Positions 50,717 through 59,415 of a DNA stretch of 64,000 bases are shown piece after piece. The stretch is from Allocatelliglobosispora scoriae (GTDB lineage Bacteria; Actinomycetota; Actinomycetes; Mycobacteriales; Micromonosporaceae). The notes below the pieces were generated by a model. That model was not told the DNA's origin. It saw only the letters and a list, made by a program, of their open reading frames with translations, and did not search any database. The number at the start of each line of letters is the position of its first letter. Within the stretch, counting starts at the first letter, position 1. The stretch covers positions 992,001 to 1,056,000 of the forward strand of contig NZ_JACHMN010000001.1 of assembly GCF_014204945.1 (NCBI RefSeq), written 5' to 3'. A program made the position numbers and the translations under genes.

Positions 50717-50757
50717 ACGCTAAGCCGCCGCCTGTGGGCAAAGAGTGGACGAAAACT
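50717..50757 (-). promoter_or_regulatory. Second copy of the shared element, with -10 box
   Basis: On the minus strand the element (50735-50757) contains GTCCACTCTTTGCCCA and differs from the copy at 42241-42263 in one base of 23. After 12 nt follows TAGCGT (50717-50722). The conservation is limited to the element; the spacer is unrelated in sequence but identical in length, which argues for a real promoter-bound site rather than a recent duplication. Confidence 0.72.
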
Positions 50758-50797
50758 TGTCGCCGCCCTCTGCCGGGCCGGTGTCGCACCGGGCTGA

Positions 50798-50803
50798 TAG
50801 CGT
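50798..50803 (+). promoter_or_regulatory. -10 box TAGCGT, leaderless start of the ABC operon
   Basis: TAGCGT ends 8 nt before GTG 50812 and lies 40 nt from the shared element, nearly the same as for the LAL gene (41 nt). So the element may act on both divergent promoters. Confidence 0.45.
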
Positions 50804-50811
50804 CGTTGATC

Positions 50812-51723
50812 GTGACCGAGGAACGGCTGGATATCGACAGGTTGTCCAAGAGCTACGGCGACGTGGTCGCGCTGCGGGAGATGACTTTCGACGTGCGGGC
50901 CGGCGAGCTCTTCGGCTTCGTCGGCAGCAACGGCGCGGGCAAGACCACCACGATGCGGATCATTCTCGGCGTCCTCTCCCACGACGCCGGCGAGGTCCGC
51001 TGGGGCGGCACCAGGCTGACGCAGGAGATCCGGCGCACGATCGGCTACATGCCGGAGGAGCGCGGGCTCTACCCGCGGATGAAGGTCGGCGAGCAGCTCA
51101 CCTACCTCGCCCGGCTGCACGGGATGTCTCCCGGCGCCGCCCGCGCCTCCGTCGCCGCCTGGACCGAGCGGCTCGGCGTCGCGGGCCGCGTCGACGACGA
51201 GGTGCAGAAGCTCAGTCTCGGCAACCAGCAGCGCGTCCAGCTCGCCGCGGCGCTCGTGCACGACCCGCGCATCCTCGTCCTCGACGAGCCGTTCTCCGGC
51301 CTCGACCCGGTCGCCGTCGACGTGATGAGCACCGTGCTGCGGGAGAAGGCCGCCGAGGGGATCCCGGTCATCTTCTCCAGCCACCAGCTCGACCTCGTCG
51401 AGCGGCTCTGCGACCGCGTCGGCATCGTCCGCAGCGGGCAGATGGTCGCGGTCGGCCCGGTCGACGAGCTCCGCTCCACCGGCCCCACCCGCCTGGCCAT
51501 CGAGGCGCCCGCCGCCACCGCGGGCTGGACCGACGCCCTGACCGGGGTGCGGGTGATCGCCCAGGACGGCGCCCAGACCGTCCTGGAGCTGGCGGAGGGC
51601 GTCGACGACCAGACGGTGCTGCGGGCGGCGCTCGCCACCGGCCCGGTGCACGCCTTCGGCGAGCGCAAGCCGTCGCTGACGGACCTGTTCCGCGATGTCG
51701 TCAGCCAGGAGGTCCACCCGTGA
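50812..51723 (+). CDS. ABC transporter ATP-binding protein (NatA-like)
   Basis: A 303-residue ATPase from GTG 50812. Walker A GSNGAGKTTTM, signature LSLGNQQRVQLA (usual LSGGQ is LSLGN here), Walker B ILVLDEPFSGLDP and switch His in SSHQLD. The C-terminal extension after 220 is typical of drug and Na+ exporters. It pairs with the permease that follows with a GTGA overlap. The gene probably exports a lipophilic compound or ion. Confidence 0.92.
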   Translation: MTEERLDIDRLSKSYGDVVALREMTFDVRAGELFGFVGSNGAGKTTTMRIILGVLSHDAGEVRWGGTRLTQEIRRTIGYMPEERGLYPRMKVGEQLTYLARLHGMSPGAARASVAAWTERLGVAGRVDDEVQKLSLGNQQRVQLAAALVHDPRILVLDEPFSGLDPVAVDVMSTVLREKAAEGIPVIFSSHQLDLVERLCDRVGIVRSGQMVAVGPVDELRSTGPTRLAIEAPAATAGWTDALTGVRVIAQDGAQTVLELAEGVDDQTVLRAALATGPVHAFGERKPSLTDLFRDVVSQEVHP

Positions 51724-52925
51724 GCGCCACCCATCAGCCCGTGACCCCCTGGGGCGCCGTCCGGCTCGTCGCCGGGCGCGAGGTCAAGACCCGGCTCGGC
51801 TCGAAGGCGTTCCGCATCACGACCATCGCCATGCTGCTCGTGGTGATCGGATTCGTGCTCACCCTGAAGCTGAGCGGCGGCTCCTCCGGCAGCGAGGTCG
51901 GCTTCACCGCCGCGTCGGCACCGGTCGCGGGCCAGCTGCAGGCCGCCGCGGTCGCGGTCGGCACCACGGTCACCACGCGGACGGTCGACGCGGCCGAGGG
52001 CGATCAGCTGGTACGCGACGGAGAGCTGGACGCCTTCGTCACCGGCACACCGGGCGCCTTCCAGGTGGTCGTCCGCAAGGACCTGTCGTCGGAGCTCACC
52101 CGGGCCTTCACGGTGCTGGTCCAGCAGCAGGCCCTCTACAACGAGATCACCCGGGTCGGCGGCGACCCCGCCGCGGTCGACGCCGCCGTGCGGGCGGCCG
52201 CCGTCACGATCACGAGGCTCGAGCCCGCCAGCGAATACCAGACCGAACGGCTCGTGCTCGGCATCATCGCCGGGATCCTCGTCTACCTCTCCCTGATGAT
52301 CTACGGACAGGTCGTGGCGCAGGGCGTCGTGGAGGAGAAGGCCAACCGCATCGTCGAGTCCCTGCTCACGACGATCCGGCCATGGCAGCTGCTGCTGGGC
52401 AAGGTCGTCGGCATCGGTGCGGTCGGATTGGGCCAGCTCATCGTGGTCGCGGCGGCGGGTATCGGCTTCGGCCTGGCGTTCGACGTCATCGACTTCCCCG
52501 CGTCGATCGCGACCGGCGCCGCGATCTGGACCGTGGTCTGGTTCCTGCTCGGATTCCTCGTCTACGCGCTGATGTTCGCCGCGCTGGGGGCGCTCGTCTC
52601 CCGCCAGGAGGATGTCGCGGGTGCCACCGCGCCCGCGCTCTTCCTGATCATCCTGCCCTACATCCTCGGCATCTCGATCCTGCCGTCCGACCCGGACAAC
52701 CCGATGCTGACGATCGCCTCGCTGATCCCCTTCTTCTCCCCCACCCTGATGCCGATGCGCATCGCGATGGGCGTCGCCCCGGTGTGGCAGATCGCGCTCT
52801 CCGTGGTGCTCACGATCGGCCTCGTCGTGGGGCTGCTCTGGCTCGCTGCCCGGATCTACCGCAACGCGGTGCTGCGCACGGGCAGCAAGGTGCGGCTCCG
52901 CGACGCGCTGCGGGCGGCTTCCTGA
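51720..52925 (+). CDS. ABC-2 type exporter permease (NatB-like)
   Basis: A 401-residue membrane protein. GTG 51720 overlaps the ATPase stop codon. First helix at about 29-49, a large extracytoplasmic loop (50-180, with DLSSELTRAFTVLVQQQALYNEITRVGG), then five helices (about 183-205, 228-252, 262-290, 300-325 and 363-383). EEKANRIVESLLTTIRPWQLLLGKV is the conserved cytoplasmic coupling segment of NatB-like permeases. With the upstream ATPase it forms a complete exporter. Confidence 0.9.
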   Translation: MSATHQPVTPWGAVRLVAGREVKTRLGSKAFRITTIAMLLVVIGFVLTLKLSGGSSGSEVGFTAASAPVAGQLQAAAVAVGTTVTTRTVDAAEGDQLVRDGELDAFVTGTPGAFQVVVRKDLSSELTRAFTVLVQQQALYNEITRVGGDPAAVDAAVRAAAVTITRLEPASEYQTERLVLGIIAGILVYLSLMIYGQVVAQGVVEEKANRIVESLLTTIRPWQLLLGKVVGIGAVGLGQLIVVAAAGIGFGLAFDVIDFPASIATGAAIWTVVWFLLGFLVYALMFAALGALVSRQEDVAGATAPALFLIILPYILGISILPSDPDNPMLTIASLIPFFSPTLMPMRIAMGVAPVWQIALSVVLTIGLVVGLLWLAARIYRNAVLRTGSKVRLRDALRAAS

Positions 52926-53108
52926 CCTGCTCTGTGCCGGGCTGGACCCGGTAGTGGTCCCGGGCGGGGTGCGTCACCCGTTCCGGGTCGGCTATGCGTT
53001 CGCGTGTCACCTCGAACGGTCACAGCCGTCGCCGCACCGGCCGATCCATCCCCCGCGTTCTCGCTGCTGACGGCTGTCCACATTCGCCGCCGACACCGCC
53101 GTTACGGA

Positions 53109-53150
53109 ACCGGACGCATCCACTCACATGATGATCTGCGTGCGTCCGGT
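53109..53150. promoter_or_regulatory. Spaced 10-bp inverted repeat upstream of the 178-residue gene
   Basis: ACCGGACGCA (53109-53118) and TGCGTCCGGT (53141-53150) are perfect inverted copies whose starts are 32 bp apart, three helical turns. The right arm ends 3-4 bp before TACGAT (53154-53159), a possible -10 box. This looks like an operator at a promoter. The rest of the 274-bp gap from 52926 holds no gene. Confidence 0.4.
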
Positions 53151-53199
53151 CCATACGATGACGCAGGTTGCCGGCTGACTGAACAGGGATGGTGGGGCA

Positions 53200-53736
53200 G
53201 TGAGCGGAACATCTGCGGCGGATGGCGTACTCGTGACGGAGTTGGCGCGCACGATGCTGGAGCGCGTCGTCGCGGTCGAGACCGACCAGGCCGCAGCGCG
53301 GGTGATCTTCCCCCAGCAGGCCGAGGCGTACCTCGCCGACCCGGCACGGGCGCTCGCCGGGCGGGACCGGCGCGGGCGGCCGCTGGAGTTCGGCCTCACC
53401 GGCGTGGAGGTCCTGCTGGTCCCGGTGCTGATGGAGGCCGCCGTGGAGGTCCTCGGCTACCTCACCGGCCACGCCCTGCTGCGCGGCGGTGCCGCCTCCG
53501 CCGCGGTGCTGCGGCGGCTGTTCGGCCGACCGGCCGTTGCCCCAGCCGACGCCCCGACCGACCCGGAGCCGGAACCGGAGCCCGTGCTCACCCCGGCGCA
53601 GTGGGCCGAGGTGGCGCGGATCGTGGAGTCCGTGCTGGTCCGGCACGCCAGGATGACACCGGAGCGGGCCGAACGGCTCGCCATCGCCGTCGTCGGCGCG
53701 GGCGTGCTGGGCAAGGGCGACCATGGCCCGCGGTGA
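53200..53736 (+). CDS. Unknown protein overlapping the M48 peptidase gene
   Basis: A 178-residue protein from GTG 53200 behind GGGATGGTGGGG. It begins with a helix containing TELARTMLERVVAVETDQAAARV, has a hydrophobic helical part (GVEVLLVPVLMEAAVEVLGYLTGHALL, about 66-92), an acidic Pro-rich hinge (DPEPEPEP) and a C-terminal helical bundle. It overlaps the peptidase gene by 14 bp, so both are cotranslated and probably act together, perhaps with this protein as a cytoplasmic regulator or toxin-like partner. No family recognised. Confidence 0.65.
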   Translation: MSGTSAADGVLVTELARTMLERVVAVETDQAAARVIFPQQAEAYLADPARALAGRDRRGRPLEFGLTGVEVLLVPVLMEAAVEVLGYLTGHALLRGGAASAAVLRRLFGRPAVAPADAPTDPEPEPEPVLTPAQWAEVARIVESVLVRHARMTPERAERLAIAVVGAGVLGKGDHGPR

Positions 53737-56539
53737 CTCCGCCCGCGTGCCGTCGGGTACGGACACCCGGTTCCTGCTGCTGGTCATGGCGGTCCTCGCG
53801 TCGAGCATCGGCGCGTTCTACTTCGCCTACGCGTCGATCCCGGCGAAGGCGGACGTGATGGGCACCACCGCCCCGTGCGTGCAGTCCTACAACCGCGAGA
53901 TCGAGAACGTTCCCACCAGCCTGTGGTTCCAGACCAACGTGACCGGTCCGGCACTCGGCCGGGCGACCGCCTGCATGCAGCCCGCCTACCAGGACAGGAC
54001 CGCGTGGATCAGCAGCGGGATCGCCGTCGAGTGCCTGATCGCCGTGCTGCTCTACCTGCTGCACCCGTGGCTGATCATCCGCCGGCGGCGGTTGCGCCCC
54101 CTCGCCACCGCCGAGGCCGCCGACCTGATCCGCGACCTCGACGCCCTGGCCCACGGGATGGGGCTGCACCGGGCGCCGGTCTGGATGGTGGACCCCTACG
54201 TCGGCACCGCCGGGGCGCAGGCGTTCGGACTGCCGTGGCGGTACCGGGTGAGCCTCGACGCAGGTCTGATCATGCGGTACGGCGTCGACCCGCCCGTCGC
54301 GCAGGCCGTCGTCCTCCACGAGCTCGCCCATATCCGCAACCGCGATGTCGGCCGGACCTACCTCACCATCGCGGTGTGGCGCACCTTCCTGACGGTGCCC
54401 CTGACGCTCCTCATCGCCCTCACCGTCCATCCAGGACTCCTCTCGACACCGACGCGATGGGAGCCGCAGCGCAGCGCGGAACGCTGGCTCATCGACGGCG
54501 GCAACGCGGTCGCGATCCTCGCCCTCGGAATCGTCGTCTACCTCGCCCGCAACGGCATCCTGCGCACCAGGGAGCTCTACGCGGACGCCCTCGCCGCCCG
54601 CCAACCGTCGGGCCAGGCGCTGCGCGCCGTCGTCGGATCGCTGCCCTGGCCGCCGCCGAGCACGCCCACGTGGCTGAAGCGCGCCGCCCGGGTGGGTACG
54701 CACCCGCCGCCCGCCACCCGCCTCGCCACCATGGACGATCCGACGCGCCTGGCACGCGTCAGCCCCTGGGAGTTCGCCGGCGTCGGCTTCACCGCCAGCC
54801 TCGCCACCCAGAACTTCGACACCCTCTCCGTCGCGCTCTCCCGCAGCGCCAACCTCGCCTCGGTGCTGGGAGCGCTGCCCGCCGGTCTCCTGATCGCCGG
54901 CTACCTGGCGCTGACGGTCTGGCGCGCGGTCACCGCCGATCCGCGTCACCGCCCCGGGCGGCGAGCCTGGCTGGGCGCGCTGGCCGCGATGACCGCGGGG
55001 GTGGCTGCGGCGATACCTCTGACCCTCTTCGCCAGCATCGCCACGGGGCCCAACTACCTCTCGCCGGCCGTTCTCGGCTCGGCGATGCTCGTCCTGCTCC
55101 TGGGAATGACCGCGCTGACGGCATGGCTCTTCTCGGCCATGACGGCGGCAGCAGGTTCGGGCACCGGCGCCCGCGGCCGCCGGGCCGTCAGCGGCGTCGC
55201 CGTGGTGACCGGTGCCGCGCTCTTCACCATCTGGCACTGGGCCTTCTACACCGGATCGATCTCCGCCGCCACGTGGGGCGCCATCGAGTCGCCCGGAGCC
55301 GACATCGGCTGGTACGCCGCGGTGGCCAAGGCCACCGGCGTCGTCTACCTGCCGTTGCTCTACCTCGCGCAGAACCCGCTTCTCATCCCCGCGCTGGGGT
55401 CGCTGTGGCTCGTCCCGTTCGTCATGGTCGGCCGGCGGGGACCCCGGCAGGACGAACCCGGGATCCCGACCGGCCGCAACCCCTTCGGCAGGGCCATGCT
55501 GGTCGGCTCCGTCGCGGCGCTGGCAGCGCTCCTCGTCAGCACCGTGCTGCCCTTCCTGGCAAAACGGCTGCTGCCCGAATCGGTGCGCCTTGAAGGCGAC
55601 GTCCCAGCACAGCTGATCACGGACAGCGGGACGTTCAACGTCGTCCAGATCAACGTCCACGCGGCACTCTTCGTGCTCGCCGCCGCCGTCGCCGTGGCCG
55701 TGGTCACCGCCGGCAGCTCGCGGCTGCGCCCCGCGCTGGCGGCTCTGACCGTCAGCACCGTCGCGCTCATCGGCGCCTGCGGCTGGTACCTCGTCTCGAC
55801 CGTGTCGAGCTGCATCGATCTCACCGGAGAGTTCGGCTGCGCCGTCCCGCCGATCCGCCCGCATGTGCTCGGCGGCTACGTCCACAACCAGCTCCTGCGC
55901 GGCATCATCGTCGCGGTGCCGGCGGTCCTGATCGGGCTGGCTGTCCGCAGGCGGCGACGCCGACCCGCCACGGCGGAAGGACCCCTGGGCCGGGCCACCG
56001 CAGTCGCCGCGGGCCTGGTCGCGGTCGCGCTCGCCGCGGCCGCCGTCGCCACGGCGAGCCTCAACATCAGCCTGTGGCTGCCGCAGCCCGTACCCGCCGC
56101 GGTGGCGAACAGCTCGGACCCGCAGAAGTGCGTCGTGGGCACCTGGCAGGAGGAGGAGTGGGCGAACCCGGTCCCGGTGCCACAACTCGGGACCGTGGTG
56201 TTCCAGACCAGCGGAGGCCGAGCCACCTACGGCGACGGCGTCGTCACCTACGACTTCACCGGCCGGCGTTACCTGCCCGCCACGGTCAACGGCCGTCGTG
56301 TCGAGCGGGCCAAGACCGGATCGGTCACTCAACGCTACTCCGCGGATTATTCCGTCATCCACGAATACCTGGAGCCGGATTCGCAGGCCACCGGCCTGAC
56401 AACCACCACTGTTCACGGTTTCGATCAACTCGTCGAACCGAACGGGAATTTCAACGACGTCTACGCTTACACGTGCCTCGGCGACACGATGCGCCAGTTC
56501 GGCCTCGGCTTCGACGTCACCTACACGCGCGTGGCATGA
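53723..56539 (+). CDS. Large polytopic M48/M56-type metallopeptidase
   Basis: A 938-residue membrane protein. N-terminal helix at 18-40, another at 95-113, then a zinc-peptidase domain with HELAHIRNRD (H199, E200, H203) and a third ligand Glu in TRELYADALAARQ near 284. About ten more helices extend to residue 780, and a soluble C-terminal domain (790-938, from DPQKCVVGTWQEEEW) faces presumably the outside. Ste24/HtpX-like peptidases are about 300 residues; this one is three times as long, with extra membrane segments and a lipocalin-like beta-rich tail. Possible roles are protein quality control or signal processing. It is followed by a convergent hairpin. Confidence 0.8.
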   Translation: MARGDSARVPSGTDTRFLLLVMAVLASSIGAFYFAYASIPAKADVMGTTAPCVQSYNREIENVPTSLWFQTNVTGPALGRATACMQPAYQDRTAWISSGIAVECLIAVLLYLLHPWLIIRRRRLRPLATAEAADLIRDLDALAHGMGLHRAPVWMVDPYVGTAGAQAFGLPWRYRVSLDAGLIMRYGVDPPVAQAVVLHELAHIRNRDVGRTYLTIAVWRTFLTVPLTLLIALTVHPGLLSTPTRWEPQRSAERWLIDGGNAVAILALGIVVYLARNGILRTRELYADALAARQPSGQALRAVVGSLPWPPPSTPTWLKRAARVGTHPPPATRLATMDDPTRLARVSPWEFAGVGFTASLATQNFDTLSVALSRSANLASVLGALPAGLLIAGYLALTVWRAVTADPRHRPGRRAWLGALAAMTAGVAAAIPLTLFASIATGPNYLSPAVLGSAMLVLLLGMTALTAWLFSAMTAAAGSGTGARGRRAVSGVAVVTGAALFTIWHWAFYTGSISAATWGAIESPGADIGWYAAVAKATGVVYLPLLYLAQNPLLIPALGSLWLVPFVMVGRRGPRQDEPGIPTGRNPFGRAMLVGSVAALAALLVSTVLPFLAKRLLPESVRLEGDVPAQLITDSGTFNVVQINVHAALFVLAAAVAVAVVTAGSSRLRPALAALTVSTVALIGACGWYLVSTVSSCIDLTGEFGCAVPPIRPHVLGGYVHNQLLRGIIVAVPAVLIGLAVRRRRRRPATAEGPLGRATAVAAGLVAVALAAAAVATASLNISLWLPQPVPAAVANSSDPQKCVVGTWQEEEWANPVPVPQLGTVVFQTSGGRATYGDGVVTYDFTGRRYLPATVNGRRVERAKTGSVTQRYSADYSVIHEYLEPDSQATGLTTTTVHGFDQLVEPNGNFNDVYAYTCLGDTMRQFGLGFDVTYTRVA

Positions 56540-56542
56540 CGG

Positions 56543-56580
56543 CCGGTGCCGGTGCGGCTCGACGGCCGGACCGGCACCGG
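56543..56580. terminator. Hairpin between M48 peptidase and beta-helix genes
   Basis: CCGGTGCCGGT (56543-56553) and ACCGGCACCGG (56570-56580) form an 11-bp stem in the 47-bp convergent gap, so it probably serves both genes. Confidence 0.7.
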
Positions 56581-56586
56581 TGCGCA

Positions 56587-59283
56587 TTACGGGCAGACCG
56601 GTGGGCGGGACCCGATCCAGACTTTCACGGCCGTGCCCGGCGGATAGACCCCGGCTCCCGGCACCTGCGACACCACCAGGCCGAGGTTGTTGCAGGTCGC
56701 GTCGACCTGCTCCGCGACCGTGCCGACGACGTAGCCCGCGACCCGAAGCGTGTCCCGCGCCTCGGCAAGGGTCATCCCCCGCACGTCGGGCACCCGTGCC
56801 GCGTTGCTGCCCGGATCGTTGCCCGCGAACGGTTTGCGGGGCGCCATCGGCAGCAGCGCCTCCAGCCGCTGGTCGGTGCCGAGGCTCGCCGGGTAGGCCT
56901 CGCCGAGGAACTGCCCGCCGTTGAGGAACCACACCGCGACCTGCCCGCTGGTGTGCCGCCAGACGAAGTCGGCCCGGCTGTCGCCGTTGACGTCGCTGAG
57001 CCCCGCGAACGCCCACGCGGCGTCCGGCAGCGCACCGTTGTTCTGATAGGTCGGCCGGGCGCTGCCGGTCTTGAGCCACACGATCAGCTCGAAGGTGGTC
57101 GCCGAGCGCCACACCAGGTCGGCGAACCCGTCGCCGTCCACGTCGCCGACTCCGACGAGCCGCCACGGCCCCTGCGGATCCTGCGTCCAGTAGATGGTGT
57201 TGCCGGTGCGCTGCGCCCCCGCCATCAGCCAGGCCGAGACCTGCCCGGTGGCGGCATTGCTCCACACGATGTCCGCGTGGCCGTCGCGGTCGACATCGCC
57301 GATGCCCTTGACCTGCCACTCCGGCTCGACCGGCTGCCCCGGCCAGCTCCAGCCCGGCGACCCGCGCCGCAGCTCCCGCCCGGCGAACCACAGCTCCAGC
57401 GCACCATCGGACAGCCGCCACAGCACGTCGTCGGTGCCGTCGGCGTCGAAGTCGCCGATGCCCGCGAGCACCGCGCCGGGCAGCGATTTCTGTTGCTCGA
57501 CGGTGCCGTTGTCGACGAACGCGTCGCCGGTGAGGAACGCCAGCGAGATCATGGTCCCCGACCGCAGCACGAGATCGCTGTCACCGTCCCCGTCGAGGTC
57601 GCCGGAGCCGAGCACCTCGCGCCCGCCGAGCGACGCCGCGGTCCGCTGCCCGGCCAGCCCGCCGTCCTGGCCCACCCGCCACACCGTCTCCGCGGTCCGG
57701 TCGCTCTTCCTGACCAGCATGTGGGTACGCCGGGGAAGCTGACCGGCACCGTAGGCCATCCCGTCCACGCTCGCGTCGCACCGGCCGTCGCCGTTGGTGT
57801 CGGCGAGGGTGACGGCGGACCGCCGCCGGGTGGAGGTGTTGAGGTAGACCCAGCGCCCGGCGAGGCTGGACTGCGCCCACCAGGTCGCTCCGGTGGCGAG
57901 GAACCGGTCGGCCCGGCCGTCGCCGTCGAAGTCGCAGTAACCGGTCTCGTCATAGGTGTTCAGATCGAAGGTGTTGTCCCACGTGCGGAGGTTGTCGCCG
58001 TCGGTCTGGTCGACCGCCGGGGGATCCACGCCCGGCTCGGCGGCGAAGACGTTGTGCGCCACGTCGGCCCGGATCGACGGCTTCCCGCGCAGGCGGAAGC
58101 CCACCCCCCGGGTGTAGAGCACGGTGTTGTAGCGGAGGTCCAGGTACTCCCCCGCCGGACCGCACCAGAATTCGATGAGCCAGCAGTCCTCCCGCCCGTG
58201 CATGTCGATCTGGTGCGTCTGGTTGTACCAGGAGTTGTCGCCGCCGCCGGTGAGGATCAGGTTGCGGTAGGCGAGGAACCCGGTCCCCGGTCGGCCGTCA
58301 CCGGCGATGGCGTGCCGGTTGCTGTCGAAGACGTTGCGCTCGATGAGGGCGTAAGCGCCGTTGGAGACGACCACGCCGTAGCCGTTCTCGTGGAACTGCT
58401 GGTTGTGGTGGATGTAGTTGTCGCGTACGCGCACGGTGGAGGCGTTCTCGCCGAGGCTGATCCGGCCGCCGGTGTCGCGTACCTCGACCCCGGCGCCCCG
58501 CCAGCCGTAGATCTCGTTGTCGTGGATCTCCACCTCCCGGCTGGAGCTGACGACGATGCCGTCGGAGTCCGCCACCTCGCTCGCGGCGGGATCGGTTCCC
58601 TGCCCGCCGTCCAGGCGGATCCCGGTGATGCGGACTCCGTCGCTCGGCGCGGTCTCCCCGTCCGCGCCGATCAGCAGCAGCTTGCGCGGGAAGCCGGTGG
58701 TGAAGACGCGCGGGCCGCGCGGAAAGGCGGTCCGGTCGCCGATGATCTGCACACCGGGCGCCACACGGATCGACGCCAGCCCGGTGAGGTCGAGATCGAC
58801 ATCTCCGGCGATCAGGACCCGGGCGTTCGCAACGCCCACCGCCTGCTGGAACAGCTGCTTCTGGTCGTTGGCGAAGATGTGCACGACCGGCTTGCCGTCG
58901 TGGGGCGGCAGCGGCACCGTCACGGCGGCGGTGGCGGTCTTCGAGGTGTTCTGCATGCGGGCGGTCAGCGTCCAGGTGCTGTCGCCCCACGGCGTCACGG
59001 TCCGGCTGCCGGTGCTGGCGACCGCCTCGGGGTAGCCGAAGCCGTGGCCGGTGATCTCATGAACGATTCCGGGGCAGTCGGACGTGACCCGCCACGACAC
59101 GGTGACGCTCTGGCCGGGGCCGACCGTCGACGACGACACGGTCAGCCCCACCGTCGCGTTGCCGATGCAGAACAACGGGTCCGGCTCGTCGGCGAAGGCC
59201 GCCGGCGCCGGGGCCAGGGAGGCTGCGGTCAGCACCGACAGGAACACGATCACGGCCTGGAGGATCGGCCGATGTAAGGACAC
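56587..59283 (-). CDS. Secreted beta-helix/FG-GAP protein with C-terminal PASTA domain
   Basis: An 898-residue exoprotein from GTG 59283 with AAGGAG 6 nt upstream. Order: signal peptide (1-31); an Ig-like domain (35-125); a right-handed parallel beta-helix (about 130-440, with VRDNYIHHNQQF, NVFDSNRHAI and VEIHDNEIYGW); FG-GAP/VCBS-type repeats with calcium-binding loops such as DTNGDGRCD, DLDGDGDSD, DVDRDGHAD and DVNGDSRAD (about 455-795); and a PASTA domain at the end (835-898, VPDVRGMTLAEARDTLRVAGYVVG). PASTA domains bind peptidoglycan, so it may be wall-attached; the helix resembles pectate-lyase-like glycan-active proteins. No catalytic residues could be assigned. Confidence 0.82.
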   Translation of the reverse strand: MSLHRPILQAVIVFLSVLTAASLAPAPAAFADEPDPLFCIGNATVGLTVSSSTVGPGQSVTVSWRVTSDCPGIVHEITGHGFGYPEAVASTGSRTVTPWGDSTWTLTARMQNTSKTATAAVTVPLPPHDGKPVVHIFANDQKQLFQQAVGVANARVLIAGDVDLDLTGLASIRVAPGVQIIGDRTAFPRGPRVFTTGFPRKLLLIGADGETAPSDGVRITGIRLDGGQGTDPAASEVADSDGIVVSSSREVEIHDNEIYGWRGAGVEVRDTGGRISLGENASTVRVRDNYIHHNQQFHENGYGVVVSNGAYALIERNVFDSNRHAIAGDGRPGTGFLAYRNLILTGGGDNSWYNQTHQIDMHGREDCWLIEFWCGPAGEYLDLRYNTVLYTRGVGFRLRGKPSIRADVAHNVFAAEPGVDPPAVDQTDGDNLRTWDNTFDLNTYDETGYCDFDGDGRADRFLATGATWWAQSSLAGRWVYLNTSTRRRSAVTLADTNGDGRCDASVDGMAYGAGQLPRRTHMLVRKSDRTAETVWRVGQDGGLAGQRTAASLGGREVLGSGDLDGDGDSDLVLRSGTMISLAFLTGDAFVDNGTVEQQKSLPGAVLAGIGDFDADGTDDVLWRLSDGALELWFAGRELRRGSPGWSWPGQPVEPEWQVKGIGDVDRDGHADIVWSNAATGQVSAWLMAGAQRTGNTIYWTQDPQGPWRLVGVGDVDGDGFADLVWRSATTFELIVWLKTGSARPTYQNNGALPDAAWAFAGLSDVNGDSRADFVWRHTSGQVAVWFLNGGQFLGEAYPASLGTDQRLEALLPMAPRKPFAGNDPGSNAARVPDVRGMTLAEARDTLRVAGYVVGTVAEQVDATCNNLGLVVSQVPGAGVYPPGTAVKVWIGSRPPVCP

Positions 59284-59370
59284 GGGAACTCCTTCCTCAG
59301 GTGCGAGGCGAACTGCCCCGCACCTCGAGTGCGTTCCACCCCGTTCCACGCCGTGACACCGCAGGCGAGT

Positions 59371-59376
59371 TAGGCT
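59371..59376 (+). promoter_or_regulatory. -10 box TAGGCT of the M20 deacylase
   Basis: TAGGCT fits the TAnnnT consensus and would give a leader of about 35 nt that contains the GGAG site used by GTG 59416. Confidence 0.45.
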
Positions 59377-59415
59377 CACCACCCGACCCGGGCAGCCGAG
59401 CAGTGGAGTGTGACC

